Source: Sipunculus nudus (lineage: Eukaryota > Annelida > Sipuncula > Golfingiida > Sipunculidae). Taken from it: a DNA stretch of 64,000 nt. Under the pieces are notes generated by a model that was not told the origin of the DNA, made no database searches, and saw only the letters and a list, made by a program, of their open reading frames with translations. The stretch is taken from the NCBI GenBank assembly GCA_026874595.1, contig CM049311.1, forward strand, positions 78,380,453-78,444,452. Reading direction: 5' to 3'. The position numbers and the translations under genes were made by a program. Below are positions 1 to 13,044 of this stretch, in pieces. The stretch's first letter is position 1; every line of letters begins with the position of its first letter.

Positions 1-271
1 GGTACTACCGGGGACCATCAGTAAATCAGACATAAGTACCGCTGGTGCCGTATCGCTTGAGTTATCTTTAATAAACACCGGTGAAAGGGAAACGCCGGGC
101 ACACCACTATCCAGGGCCCTATTTCTTTCCAGGTTGGTCACAATGCAGAACCTGCCTAAGTTCTTTTACAATTGCGGCCTTGCACTACGTGGTACAATGT
201 ATATGAAACAACCTCGAACAATTTGTGACATTTAACCGAGTGAGTAACGCACAGGTGCGGATGGGGGTATA

Positions 272-305
272 TAACCCCCCCCCCCCACACACACACACAC
301 ACACA
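272..305. repeat. Poly-C followed by (CA)n
   Basis: A C-run of about 13 passes directly into about 9 CA units. Confidence 0.95.
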
Positions 306-535
306 ACCACACTTTTAAGCAAGGGGGGTGGTAAATGTAATAATCCCGCCTGATATTCAGAAATTAATATTTATACATAGAAGTTGAAATATATCAATGA
401 ATAGAATTATAGACTTTTGTCCCAATTCTCAGTTTACTATGAAATATCTATCATTTAAAGCTGAATTAACCCATATTGGAAATACATTACCTTATTTTTT
501 AAAACGTTAAACTTAATTGGAATATATTTGAAAAC

Positions 536-537
<2 letters not shown>

Positions 538-588
<51 letters not shown>
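538..588. repeat. (AT)n microsatellite
   Basis: About 25 uninterrupted AT dinucleotides. Confidence 0.98.
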
Positions 589-592
<4 letters not shown>

Positions 593-2689
593 GCTTATAA
601 GTATAACCTTGACTGAACTCCTTTTCCTATATTAAACATATATTATTATCGAATCATCTTTGGGTTAAGCTCAAACCATCTATGGTTTAACTTTGCAGCT
701 GAAAGTTTTCTAGGATTCATTTCTCAGAGAAGCCATGGACAAAGTATCAATAGCTTTTTATCTCCGGTGACTGGGTTGTTCACACACAAGCACCCCGATA
801 TACTCCCGATCTTAACCGATTAATAGCGATGTTTTCCGATGTAATCAGGGTGTTATCGCGGTGATACAAATACCTTGCTGTTATCCAAACTTTTTGATCA
901 TGTTCAAAATTTTTTCAATGTCTCCGCTATCTTGATTACCATTCGGTTTTAACCGGTGACTCCAACATCGGCGAAGTTGAGTCCTCTTCTGTGGTGCGTC
1001 CACTCACTATAAATTCGAACAGTTATATTCAGATTGTAGCGCCATCTACGGGCCTCGACTGTAACTTATAAAATTGTTTCCCTTCTATATTTAAAATCAT
1101 ATTAATCCTGAAGGAAAGGGGAAAAATGCAAAAGTTCAGGGATGTGTTAGTGTGATACGTTTGGCCTGCATGCCGGCACGAGAAGTCACTTAAATCTCAT
1201 CAAGCCTGACATTTGCAGTGACCGACTGATCCATAAATCCCAAGAGTGTTTCAGTGGTGGTAATGATAGATTTGCCTACAGCGGAAGTCCCCCAAGGCTG
1301 ACCCATATTTACAATATTTGCCTAGACGTTTCTTGTATCTAATACTAACCCTGCTTTTTTATCTTATTATCACATAACCAACTTTTATAATAAAAAGGAA
1401 ATTATTTTTATTATACTATTATTTTACACTGGCAAGGTTAAATCTACTTGACAGATAGAACATGTTTGGGGTATCAATATGGCACGCTCGACCTTGTTCT
1501 AGGGTCAAAGAGAAAACAAATCTGCGTTGATATATTGGATATATATGTGGATAAAAAGAAAAGCGCTCTTTGTATAACAATTCATATAGGGGACCCTAGC
1601 ATTGTGTATGAGATGCTGGAGGCTACGTTTACCTTTATAACCTACATGACTCCGTCATATCCAAGACTCGCATGAAGGCTTAGGTAAATACCACCGAGGG
1701 AGAAATCACTCAGTACGTTTATACTCCTTTATGCTACTCAGACCAAAAAGGGGAAAGAAGGTCATTACCTAGAAAACAATATGCCCAGAGCTAACATGAC
1801 GGGATGGAAAACCATAGTACAAGAACCTGATCTGCTCTGGGGTTCAGAAGGTAGATCAGATAGCGCTCGTAAAGCGTCACTCATTGAATGATAGATGAAG
1901 CCAACCTGGAGCGAGCGGCAATGTTTGGAATAACTTTGCCATGTCTTCTATCTTGCCTTGTCCTTTAAGCAGTTATTTCACCCTCGGGTGCTTTCACCTT
2001 TGGCCCTTTGATCATTCCGCCACATTTATACGGGATCTGACAAATGTCAGTGATTAAAAAACCATCGATAAGCCATGGGAATTTTGTTGGACAACAAAAT
2101 TGAAAATTCGGATGTAAGTTACTTTTTACAACCCTGGGAATCCCAGACTGATTTAATGGTCAGCAAACCAGGCAACAGAGCCCAAATTACACGATCATGC
2201 GGGGCCGTAGGCATGTTCTTACTAACCAGGTGGAGAAGAAAATATGTTGTGGCAAGCGATCATCCTGGATGATTCAGCCATTTTTTGGTCTGTCATAGAG
2301 ATTGGTGTAATAATCGCCTTTACTTATGGTTTCATTTATAATATTTAATACTTTTTTAATTTTAAATGTTTAAATACCGTTGAACTTTTCTATATTATTA
2401 TTCCAGATTTATCATGGTCTCCCATAAAACTGAAATCAGTATAGATACATTAAAAGAAATGAATAAATAAATATAATACCCGTAAAATGAAACGGAGACA
2501 CCTGTATTCATTAACGAATCAATAATCCAACAGGGTGCGAACATTTCGAACAGGGTGCTTTCCTTTGCCTTGAGACATTATAAGTACATTACGAAAAATA
2601 TAGTTCACTTTGTAAATATCAATTTGTCTGTGTGATGAAATGCAAACAATACGAGGCAAGTCGTCATTTTGTTGAAGAAACCATTGAAA
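589..2689. other. No recognisable gene
   Basis: AT-rich, apparently unique DNA. Open frames of 75 and 65 codons (1448 and 2075) have no recognisable features. Confidence 0.5.
1036..1053 (-). promoter_or_regulatory. Possible CTCF-like binding site
   Basis: The minus strand reads GCCCGTAGATGGCGCTAC, containing AGATGGCGCTA, close to the core bound by CTCF in flies. CTCF is conserved across bilaterians. One site by similarity only. Confidence 0.3.
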
Positions 2690-3240
2690 CTGACCGTGTT
2701 AGCTTGGTAGTCGTGGCCCACATCTGCATATTCGTGCTTGGGCTGGTGTAGCCGTGGATACACGACTCCGGCTGATCGACAAGCCTGCTTGAGTCTTGAT
2801 GCAAGCCATATGCAGGTATGCATTCACTTGCATTGCAGTGGTCTTCCATCGTGTTACAATCAGCCCAAAACAGCCCATAATCTTAACATTCGGCTACGAA
2901 CGATGAATTAAAAAGAATACATGTGAACTCACAACCCAAACTGAAACTCCGTCCCTATGGTAACGAGTCATTTCCTGTATCGCGTAAAAGTGACTGTCGT
3001 CCAAGTAACCCGTGCGAGCGATGCTTGTATTAATGCGGCCTGAAATTCACCAAACATGCAAAGAGATTTACCAATATGCTGAGTTAAAACGGAATTTGTC
3101 TCGCTCATGGTAATTCTTGTTAGAAAGTAAACTAAAAAGAATACGATTGGTCTAGTTATTTTTAAGTGTTAGCGGACTTGTAGGCAATGAAGCGTTGTCA
3201 AAAATGACGAAAATGTTTGCATCATCATAAAGCCTTCAAA
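2690..3240 (+). repeat. Dispersed repeat R1, copy 1
   Basis: Shares, in order, AGTGGTCTT, CCATAATCT, GTGAACTCACAACCCAAACT, GAGTCATTTCCTGTATCGC, TCTCGCTCATG and AAGCGTTGTCAAAAATGACG with 13045-13530, and part of these with 43985-44240. No coding frame is conserved. Left edge approximate. Confidence 0.7.
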
Positions 3241-3689
3241 CTGAACAAATTTTATTTTTGCAACCCACCGTTTTGGGGCTAAGGTCGAATACAGAATCCA
3301 AATTTTGAGCTGTGCAAAAAAGGAATGGTCAGATGAATGTATTTACCATATTCTCATTTTGGGCGGGAAGCATGGGTAAATAACAGACGCTGTGCATTTC
3401 CTTTGATTTGCTGGTGGAAGTGTGACATGACACACTCTATTTAGACATGAGTTCATTCTTGCAACATAAGGTATTTTTATTTTTCCTGAAACGTTTATAC
3501 AGGCAGTATCTTAAATAGTACGCACTTACGAAGAGCGTGATAAGAAAACAGTGATGAAATGAGACACTGCATGACTGCATGATACTGAAAGGACATTGTC
3601 AAGCAATCCATCTGAGGCATATCAGACAATATGCCATGAATGCAGGAAACTTTAAGGATCTTTCCTTCAGGGGAGAGGTGGCAAGTCTA

Positions 3690-3838
3690 GGGGACGGGTC
3701 CAGGGGTTCAGACCCCCTTTTTCAGCCACCGCAACCTTTTTATAAGGGTTTCAGAACCAATTTTTGCGGGCAGGACTCCCCCCCCCCCCAATTTTCCGGA
3801 CCTTCTGGGTTTGTGTCCTCCTTTTTCTAAATCCGCCT
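3690..3838. mobile_element. Decayed relative of the 37-kb MITE
   Basis: Interior similarity to 37080-37277: a GGTCCAGGGG start, a TTTTTATAAGGGTTTCAGA segment, a poly-C run, CTTCTGGGTTTG and a TTTTTCTAAATCCGCCTCT end. The right inverted repeat is partly recognisable (ATCCGCCTCT). The left is eroded and no target duplication is evident. Confidence 0.55.
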
Positions 3839-6800
3839 CTAGAATGTTAACTATGTGTGATTTTCTTTGATGCTTTATGGTATTTGGATACTTTACGGTC
3901 TTTTTTTTTTTGGGGGGGGTCCCTCATAATAATACAATGAAAGATGATCTCCATAACTAGCGGTGACATTGATAAGTAAATTTCAATAAAGTCCAGAATC
4001 TGGGAACCTGACATTATAAAAGCTGCCGGAAACATCAAACGGGAATGATTTGAAGCTCTCATGCGATTATTTCATGAATACTAACGTTATCTGTCAGAAT
4101 TACACCACCAGACGCCTTGAGGTTCCGGCTGCACGGCCCAGGGGAAGACATATCGTGCCATTAAAGGAGAGGAAGAAACAGCCTCTGTTTTGTACGATAG
4201 CAATTTGTCCAATTCATCTCGCTTTCATTGAATGTATTAATCATGGCTTCAGATCAAGCGTGAGATAGTCTAGAAAAGTTCAGGTTTTGTCATGATTTTG
4301 TGCTGAGCACCAGTCTATTATTATTCACCCGACGGGCCGCTGCTAACGTCTCATGGATCACGGGAGCTAACACATATTCCGGGAAAAGTATATTTGGTCT
4401 TATTTTAAACCACATGGTATCACATAGAATATTTTATCAGCACAAGATGTATGACAAGAATTACCGTGGGACCCCGCGAGACCATAATGTGGGCTATCTC
4501 ACTATTTTTTTAAATTTATTTGTGGATATAATATATATAATCCACCTGCTTAGTTAATTTTACGCAGAGTTCAGTTTTGTGATTTTTCAAGGAGTGCTGG
4601 TGTAGAAGTTTCCTATTAGCATTATACTTCATGTATTACCCTATAACAGCAAACCTTTACAATTTATGCCACTCAGGACTCCTAGAGAACCCGGTCGTTC
4701 TTACCACGCATTCGTCGTTTCCAATTTGCCTTTACCCCAAAGATGTTCTCAAAGCTCGAACAACCCCGATACTACGCTCCTCACACAGCGGTTATACGCT
4801 GCAATCGTCCCAGATATCCTTTCGTGTAACCGCTGCTTTGTATAGCAAGGATCTCTGGGTTTGTACACCAGGGTGCACACAGAGCAAAGAATTGCTATCA
4901 GACCAATTAGAGCGTGGTATTGCATTGTGTATTGTAGAAAAAACGACGTCCGCTCTCATTCGCGCAATTTCACCGGGACAAAAGCTCTCATTAGCCTGTG
5001 CCAGAACGGGGTCAGATTCTTCTCAATGCTCTTCTGTTATAGGTAAACGTTTGAGCTAAAAAAAAGCAACCTGTGTTTAGTGGCAATTTGGAGAATTGTT
5101 GGTATCTAGATGCCAGCTCACTGCGACCATTCTCTGAGTTCATGTATGTTGACTTGTCAAACTCTGTATGGTCTAGTTGTGTATATTACTGTGTAATTAT
5201 CATAAATATTTATTATTTAGATCAATCGTAGATTACAACGGATTTTAAAGTGAAAACCAATTCTTTTCGCATCACTATGGTTCCCTTATGAAATAAAACT
5301 GAGATATTAGGCTAAAAAATGAAAGGCATGGTTCCCCGGCACCGCCCGCGTCAATTTTAACCCGCCCCCCCCCCCCGCTTCAAAATGTTTTATTCTTATT
5401 TTCATCTTTCACGGAGATAAAATAATACAATTTTGATCAGATTTCCTTTGTTATGTAGTGCTTTTCTCTGATCATATGACATTTTTATCGAAACATACAA
5501 AAAATGTAACAAATAAAATATCGCCCGCCCGCACTGGTTTCTGAAAAAAGTGCCTTAGCTCAAACCATACCTTTTTGGGCTTTATTACAGGTCAGCGGCA
5601 TGCCATAAGCGTTTGACCATTTAGAGTACACTTATAGCAGTTTGACTAATAGCTCTCGTTATCACAGGTCGGGGAATCATATTGATATTACAGTATTCCG
5701 TTCCCTGCAACGACGTTTTGGCAGAATTTCTGAAAGATTACAGGATAGAAGCAATTCTTCCTGTCTTTATTCATTGCAATAACCTTAAGTTCGGTGTACC
5801 CGTATAAGGTATCCCTTATTTCTCATTCGTTTCCATAGACACCGCTGAAACGGGTCATTTTAGAATTTTATGACAGTAATGATGGTGAATAAATCCATGA
5901 TATGAGCACCGGTTCTGACGCCGCCAGATGTATGTATTACATAAAAGTGCAGGCGTCTATATCCGTATAACGCGTTAATATTGGCAGTAATGTACAACAG
6001 ATCTTTTGCAGCTTTAGGTATATAAAATTACGTCATGCCTAATTCCATATCCGGTTAGCCTTCCTATTCTTTGAAAGACTATTTTATCAGGTATCTTTTG
6101 TATGCCGGTATTATATCATTATTGGTAGAAGCAACTGCGACATAAATAATTAAAAAATATAAAGAGAGAAGCAGTATCTTGCCCAACAAGAAATTGTTTA
6201 TTCTGTTTTACTCACGCCTCTGTGGATAGCTGCTAAATGAACCTTACGAACAATCAGAAAACTTAGCCCGTATCATTAACAACTTAATTAGTTTGAGCTT
6301 ATTCCTGCATACTGCCTAACCCATGGAGACGGCTAAGTGCAGCTTAATATGGAACATATTTTTCTGTGTATAATCCTCGCCGGGTGAACACAATGATGGG
6401 CGGCCAAGCATCCTCTCAGGATTAGCCGCTTATGGTTTTGACGTAAAATCAGGACGGATGAACAATGTAGACAAAGTGTAGTTTGTTTTGAGAACAAGGA
6501 TCGAATCTCCTTAAGCGACAAAAGAGGTTTCCTTCCTTAACTATCTGACGCGTATCGTGCCTCTGCGTCTTTGGTATTATAATATATTGTAGCGTTTTTA
6601 ATGTGCATCTGATGTATACGTCACATTGGTTTCTGATCATGCATTTGTTGATCAACCAAAGTGAGCAAATAAGCGGACACTTTCTCTTTTTTCACGGGGT
6701 TGTGATACATTTAATGGGGAAGTGATACATTTATTGAAAATTAAAAGGAAATGTATCTCACATTTCCAACATGTTTTCACTGTTTTCTTTTGTACAGTGA

Positions 6801-8220
6801 ATGTTTATGGGTTAACACAGCATTCAACTCATTGTTATCATAAACAACAAATACCGGTACGTATGTACAGATTAACAGCACATTCCCAATGAGACAGGGG
6901 GTGACTTACTCCTGATGAGGCAGGGGTATTGAAATTAGGCCGATGTGACATAAAACATGCATGTTGAACCTTTAAATTCACGAAAACGTACCGTTTGTTG
7001 TTGGTCAAGCCCTACAGACGGCATATTCAGATTATTCTTCAACAACCATGAATAAGCAGCAAATCTAACGAAACATCCTTAAAAGATTTTTGATTATGAT
7101 GTCAAAAGCTTGAACCAGGGTACAAATGAAGTCTCTCAAGTGGTAGATATTAAATATAGGATAGTCGCTTGAGCTACGCTTGAAAGAAAGTGGAACCCAC
7201 CTGGAATCTGCTGCTTTACTTTAAAAAAAGGACAAGGACTGTATATCTTCAGCGTTAACAAACAGTTGATACGGTATCGCTTACACACACCCGTCTCCTG
7301 TAAGGAGTAGTCTTCTGGTCTTCCCACTATCCTTTCCGCTGGAAATGGATCTCATTATCTGTTTTATACCGGTAGCGCCTCGGTTATAACATCCGACATT
7401 TTATCAAATGTTTTGTTGGAGTCCCTATTTTATTAGAGTAGTACACTTTATCTGCCTCGTCAAGATCAAATGCAACTACAGTGAGCCTCCTGTTGGCTGA
7501 TTATATACGCAAGTTTTTCTTTGATAAGTGCAAACAAATTTACCAAAGGAAGCCGGCAGACGCTGCTTGCAACGGGCCGTAAAAGCAAATGGCCATCCGC
7601 GCGCTAAGTGAGTAAGTTCATTATTCATCTGTGTACTTCGGTTATTTGCTGACAACTCGTACGCTGTCGTGTAAAGTTTCTCGTAACCTCTAATTTATTA
7701 GCTCCGTATCGTCGTGTGGTGGATATGAACTCTGCTGGGACAAAGTGTTCTTTCATGTATGGTTACATTTACGACCATCTTAAACGAACAAGGGATGCAG
7801 TATATCTGAGCAGCATGGACACTTTAACACACAGACCATCCGTCGTTGTTTATTCACATTGTCTCATATAGTTTCCTAAAATCCCAACAACTTCATCAAG
7901 CTATATTGTACTCTGCATTGCCTGTAAGTTTCCAACACTACATGATACATGCTCACGGCGATAAACGCCTAGACGGCCTGCCTGCCTGGAGGCGGTATTA
8001 ACCACGCATATATTGTAAATCGGTGATAAAATTTACATCATTTACAATTGAATGTTCCCACTTTAATTTTTTTTACCTGACGTTCAGTCAATGACTCTTT
8101 CGTATCGGTATCACTCGTACGACCATTTGTGCTTATTTGAGCATTAATGTTTTAGTTTAAACCATACTTGAGTTAGTTTGATAAACACAACCGCAGTGGT
8201 ATGCCAGGTTATTTTCAGTC
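3839..8220. other. No recognisable gene; longest open frame 142 codons
   Basis: The frame 4631-5059 (+) is the longest in this part. It shows no domain, signal peptide or repeat that I know, and its composition gives no support for coding. Poly-G/C runs occur near 3911 and 5366. The rest appears unique. Confidence 0.45.
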
Positions 8221-8305
8221 TTACCGGCTCCCTTGGTCTTGGGGCAGAGCACTGTGTTCAAAGACGGTAGATCGTGAGTTTGAATCTCCGCCGGGGTGGA
8301 GCAAT
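8221..8305 (+). mobile_element. tRNA-like SINE head abutting a minisatellite
   Basis: The block CCTTGGTCTTGGGGCAGAGC ... GATCGTGAGTTTGAATCTC has tRNA-like A and B boxes (B box 8276-8288). The 29-bp minisatellite starts ~12 bp later, where a SINE body would be expected. Confidence 0.5.
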
Positions 8306-8316
8306 TATTCAGGAGC

Positions 8317-8867
8317 TTCGGTGATAGGTTTTGTTCGGCGAACCATCGGTGATAGGTTTTTGTTCGGTGGACCATCGGTGATAGGTTTTTGTTCGGCGAA
8401 CCATCGGTGATAGGTTTTTTGTTCGGCGAAATACCGGTGATATGTTTTTGTTCGGCGAACCATCGGTGATAGGTTTTTGTTCGGCGAACCATCGGTGATA
8501 GGTTTTTTGTTCGGCGAAATATCGGTGATAGGTTTTTGTTCGGCGAACCATCGGTGATAGGTTTTTGTTCGGTGAATTATCGGTGATAGGTTTCTGTTCG
8601 GCGAACTATCGGTGATAGTTTTTTGTTCGGTGAATTATCGGTGATAGGTTTTGTTCGGCGAACCTTCGGTGATAGGTTTTTGTTCGGCGAAACATCGGTG
8701 ATAGGGTTTGTTCGGCAAACCATCGGTGATAGGTTTTTGTTCGGTGAACCATCGGTGATAGGTTTTTGTTCGGTGGACCATCGGTGATAGGTTTTTGTTC
8801 GACGAACTAAGGTGATAGTTTTTTGTTCCGCGAAGCATCGGTGATAAGTTTTCGTTCGGCAAAACTT
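8317..8867. repeat. 29-bp minisatellite, 19 units
   Basis: TCGGTGATAGGTTTTTGTTC then GGCGAACCA repeats with a 28-30 bp period. GTGATA occurs 19 times between 8321 and 8845. Most units contain the near-palindrome GTTCGGCGAAC. Variation is mainly in T-run length and in CGGCGAACC versus CGGTGAATT or CGGTGGACC. The open frames across it are a by-product of the repeat. Confidence 0.95.
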
Positions 8868-9016
8868 CGATTAGAAGCAGAGAATGTGAGCAAAATGAGG
8901 CTGGGTCTGGCAATGTTCATATTTATACCCCCCCCCCCCCCCCCCAAAAAAATAAGGCATCCCCGACACATCTTTGATTGTTCAGTAATGTTCGGATATG
9001 CATCTGCAACAGGTCT

Positions 9017-9268
9017 AGTATGCTTAGCAGATGCTGACAAGCCATCTGCGAACATTCGGAAAGACATCACTGATGCCTAGGTAAACATTTGCCGAACTAT
9101 CACTAAGCTTCGCCGAACATCGCCGAATATTCAGGTATGGTCAGTATGCTTAGCAGATGCTGACAAGCCATCTGCGAACATTCGGAAAAACATCACTGAT
9201 GCCTAGGCAAACATTTGCCGAACTATCACTAAGCTTCGCCGAACATCGCCGAATATTCAGGTATGGTC
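9017..9268. repeat. 126-bp tandem duplication
   Basis: AGTATGCTTAGCAGATGCTG starts at 9017 and at 9143. The two 126-bp units differ at about two positions, so the duplication is recent. They contain CGCCGAA motifs also found in the neighbouring minisatellite region. Confidence 0.9.
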
Positions 9269-9269
9269 A

Positions 9270-11154
9270 GGGGATATAGTCGAAGAACCTCGCCGACCAT
9301 AGCCGAAGTATCATCAACTGTTAGCACGGAAATAACCGTGCCTAAACTTCGTAGAATAATCACAATTCCGTTTTTCAACATTTTTCAAGCAAGAAGTCTC
9401 GACCAAACTTTTTATTCGCCGAACATGGCAAAAGGCCAAAACCCCAGTTGGACAGAGGCATTAGGGGTTTTGATCCAAATCGATTACGGCCTATTCCCGA
9501 TTCGGATATTAGAAAAAAACATATTATTCGGACAGGTATAAAGTCGGACATGCAGTTTTTTTCCCTGATAACTGTAAGATGCACATGTAATGATTAATTC
9601 TTCTCAGCCATGACTGCGCTAACATTTACAATGAAGCCTTTACAGGCACTTGTGTTAAATAATATTACTTACTACATCATGTATATTATTAATTTCACCT
9701 GTCCTTATAAGCTCCATGTCGTTAGGTCCGACAATGACTGTATATGCAATAACTGAAATTACTAGGTGGCCGATAGAATTGGCATTAAACGACTGACTTC
9801 GATTCAATTTATCGATATTTGGAAGTATTATATAACTGCAAAATTTAGAATCGTAACAAGCAGTTCATGGAATAGCATACTGGCAACATCCGTAATATTG
9901 CAAAATGTAACGGAAGTAAATGAAAGTTATATTATAAAATCATATATTAAATATATAATTTTATTATACAAAGCAATGTTGTATATCATGATAATTTTGT
10001 CTGCTGAAATGGTTATTTGCGTGTGTCTGGCCTCCATTGCGGTACAGATTTAATAATTACTGAATGTTATTTGTAGAATGATAAACATATGACCTTATAT
10101 AGAGGATAAATAATTCAGAAGAATTAGGGAATAATATGAGGAATCCGAACTGACAAGATTAAATTAACATTTGCACTAATTAGTAAGGCGGTGATCACGC
10201 ACAGCAGACCAGAGAAACATGGTAACGGTCGACCCATGAATATTATCTGATAGCTGGGCAGACATGAACCACCATAATTAACTTCCCGCCAACACGGAGA
10301 ATTATTGCTCTGTCAGCTCCAAGAGGCGGAAACCCACCAATGACGTGACATGAGCCACACGCCCGCCTTTCAAACTCAGTTATAAATGATCAGTTTTATT
10401 TTTAATGATCTGAACACAGAAATGCCGTGAAGGTTACAGCTGCAAACAAAGTACACGCATTGATTCTTGTCACAAATTAAATTAATGCACTGGTCACATG
10501 CGTCGGCAATCAAGTTAATGTACTACGAATTTGTTGCCCGTGACCTACAGGATATGCAGTCTGTTCTCTACTTTGTATCGTAACATATTCACGTTTAATA
10601 TCCACTAATGTTGTGCAGCGTGTTGCACATTGGTATAGCAGAATGTTCAACCCGGTTGCTTACATATAAGCGAAAATTAAACTTGCACCAGGCGCCGTCC
10701 GTAGCACAAAACATATATCATAGCGTGCACACCAGCTGATGGTCACACCACGCACTCCACAAATAAAAACATTTTCAAGTGTTTCATCTTTCATGTTTCT
10801 TCTCCTTGTTTGGGAATTGTCGCGCGTGAGCAGGATCGCACCACTGGCCACACAGTCTTGTTATGGTAAACAGACCCATGGACTGTGTTTGCTCAGACGC
10901 CCAATCCTAACAACGTTCAAGACGGGTGAACTGGAGACATTTAGCTCCTGTACCAGGATGGTTTTTCTGGAAAACATTTGTATTCAGCCGAAATAAATTA
11001 ATTACGTGAATTCACATTACTGGCTATAAAATATCAACTCCGACTTCAAAATAAAAGGCCATAGTTAATGGACAAATCAAAGAACGAGGATTTTTTTCAG
11101 GCTATTGTTGCATTCTTGTATTGGGCCAGATTTCAATAAAAATGTGACAATGTG
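9270..11154. other. No recognisable gene
   Basis: Unique AT-rich DNA. The left 300 bp still contain scattered CGCCGAA motifs like those of the 126-bp duplication. Confidence 0.5.
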
Positions 11155-11351
11155 TATCGCGCGCGATGTTCCTATACGGGTTTTGTATATCGCGCGCGAT
11201 GTTCCTATACGGGTTTTGTATATCGCACGCGATGTTCCTATACGGGTTTTGGTATATCGCGCGATATGTTCCTATACGGGTTTTGTATTTCGCACGCGAT
11301 GTTCCTATACGGGTTTTGTATATCGCACGCGATGTTCCTATACGTGTTTTG
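11155..11351. repeat. 33-bp minisatellite, six units
   Basis: TATCGCGCGCGATGTTCCTA then TACGGGTTTTG(TA), starting at 11155, 11188, 11221, 11255, 11288 and 11321. The unit carries the 10-bp palindrome TCGCGCGCGA (TCGCACGCGA in later units). A 33-bp period keeps frames open; one 34-bp unit shifts them. Confidence 0.95.
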
Positions 11352-13044
11352 CCGACTTTAGTGAGAGTTGTATTCTGCTTTTTTCATGTAAATGCCAGAA
11401 TGATGTACTAGTTTCTGGTGGGATAGGTTTTGCACATCTGTAATTGGGTAAATTCTTTAAATACGATTTATTTAAACGAATCTACATAAATTGCACGTTG
11501 CAATACTTATACATGTAAGCAAATCGATTGGCCATATATGTCATCAGTAAAGCTTTTATGGACGTTTATTTGGCACGCCGGGTATACATTTATTATACTT
11601 GCATCCTGCCGATACGTTCTACTGCCTGGATCACCAGTAAGAATACTTATATATCAATATTCGCCGAGAATTTAACTGGCAAATTACAAATTTATCCTGT
11701 TACAGACAGTTACGTTCGTCCGGGCAATGTTACCCATGATAAAGAATCTGAATATTTAATACCACACCTAGCATATAAAAGAAATTCCTGCGGGAAATCT
11801 TAAATTGGATAAAATACGGCCTTTGTAAATGAGATTAATAATAAGATAAAGACAGGTATTAACGCATGAAAGACGACTCAAGTTGCAATTGAGCGCAGCT
11901 TCATATTGATGTTTTTCACCTTATAGCTTACTGATTGCTCACACATATTGCCTTCCCATTAGCCAATGCGATATTTAATTAAATGTGTGTCAAATTATAT
12001 CAGATACCCCCTTATCTTATACAAACATGACAAGGGAAATGGCCATATCATGACACATGAAGGAATGCTTGGGAAGAGGTTTGTATTTCATGTGCGAATA
12101 TTCAATTCGATTCGCCGATCTCATTTGGTTTTCAATTGTGACACGTTTTATGAAAGGTTTCAGGGGACAATAAGGCATACCAATAAGCACAGCATCATCA
12201 TATCGGATAAATGTGACACAAATGAGGTAATCAACGATAATGATAATGGCGTAACACGTGAAACAACTTCGTGCTTTGTTGTTTAAAAAGGAATATTTAA
12301 AAAAGAAAATTTTCAATTTTTATTGAATTAAACTCTAAATATTCGATTTTAAGTTGGAAAGAAACATGATACAGGAAAGACGAAGTTTTTTTTAAGAAAT
12401 AATGTCATGTCCATTAAAAAGTGGTTAGCTGTTACTGGTTGCTTAAACTTGTGTACCATTTAAATTCAAAATTAAAAAAAATTAAATAAATTAAATAAAA
12501 ATCTAATATCAAAATTAACTTGATTATCATATATACCATTAGAAAAGCTCTGTAAGAAGCTTAAAATGATACATACTTAATGGGGTCTTATATGCAAATG
12601 AAACAGCTTTTGTGTTGATTTTAAATTTAAAGGGTTGTTGGTAGGGATATTACTTTAAACCAACAAGTGTCAAGCGATCTGCGAAATCAGTTGCCACTTT
12701 GGAGAAAAAGCTTATCTGGTACAGATATATGGTATAGACACATCACGCACCTGGTACTCATATACGAGTGCGATATTTTATCCTATGACGCTCTCCGGTA
12801 ATGTATTGTATAATCTGTTCAATAACCTTTCCATCATATTTTTGTTCAAATAATTTAATCTCCGGAAAGAGTTCAACAAATACTTTAACATGATTTATCA
12901 CGACTAAATATCAAATAAACAAATGAAATACCCTTATCAAAAATATTGATTTTATTACCTTTTTTCATGAATTCATGACTGATGGCGTCTTGTGAAAAGT
13001 AAACACTTGAAAAAGACCGCTTTGTGCGTTATAAGCTTATTTGA
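11352..13044. other. No recognisable gene
   Basis: Very AT-rich between 12290 and 12560. Overlapping 106- and 99-codon frames on opposite strands at 11966-12316 are mutual shadows without recognisable content. Confidence 0.5.

Noticed and set aside
4631-5059. 142-codon open frame, the longest in the window
   Set aside because: No recognisable domain, signal or conserved pattern, and a frame of this length is possible by chance in 64 kb. Left unassigned instead of called a gene.
8157-8913. Open frames of 80-111 codons with repeated TYHRWF/NKNLSP-like peptides
   Set aside because: They are translations of the 29-bp minisatellite; the peptide repetition follows from the DNA repeat.
11105-11443. 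Open frames in all three registers with VPIRVLYIARD-type repeats
   Set aside because: Produced by the 33-bp period of the minisatellite; no independent coding evidence.
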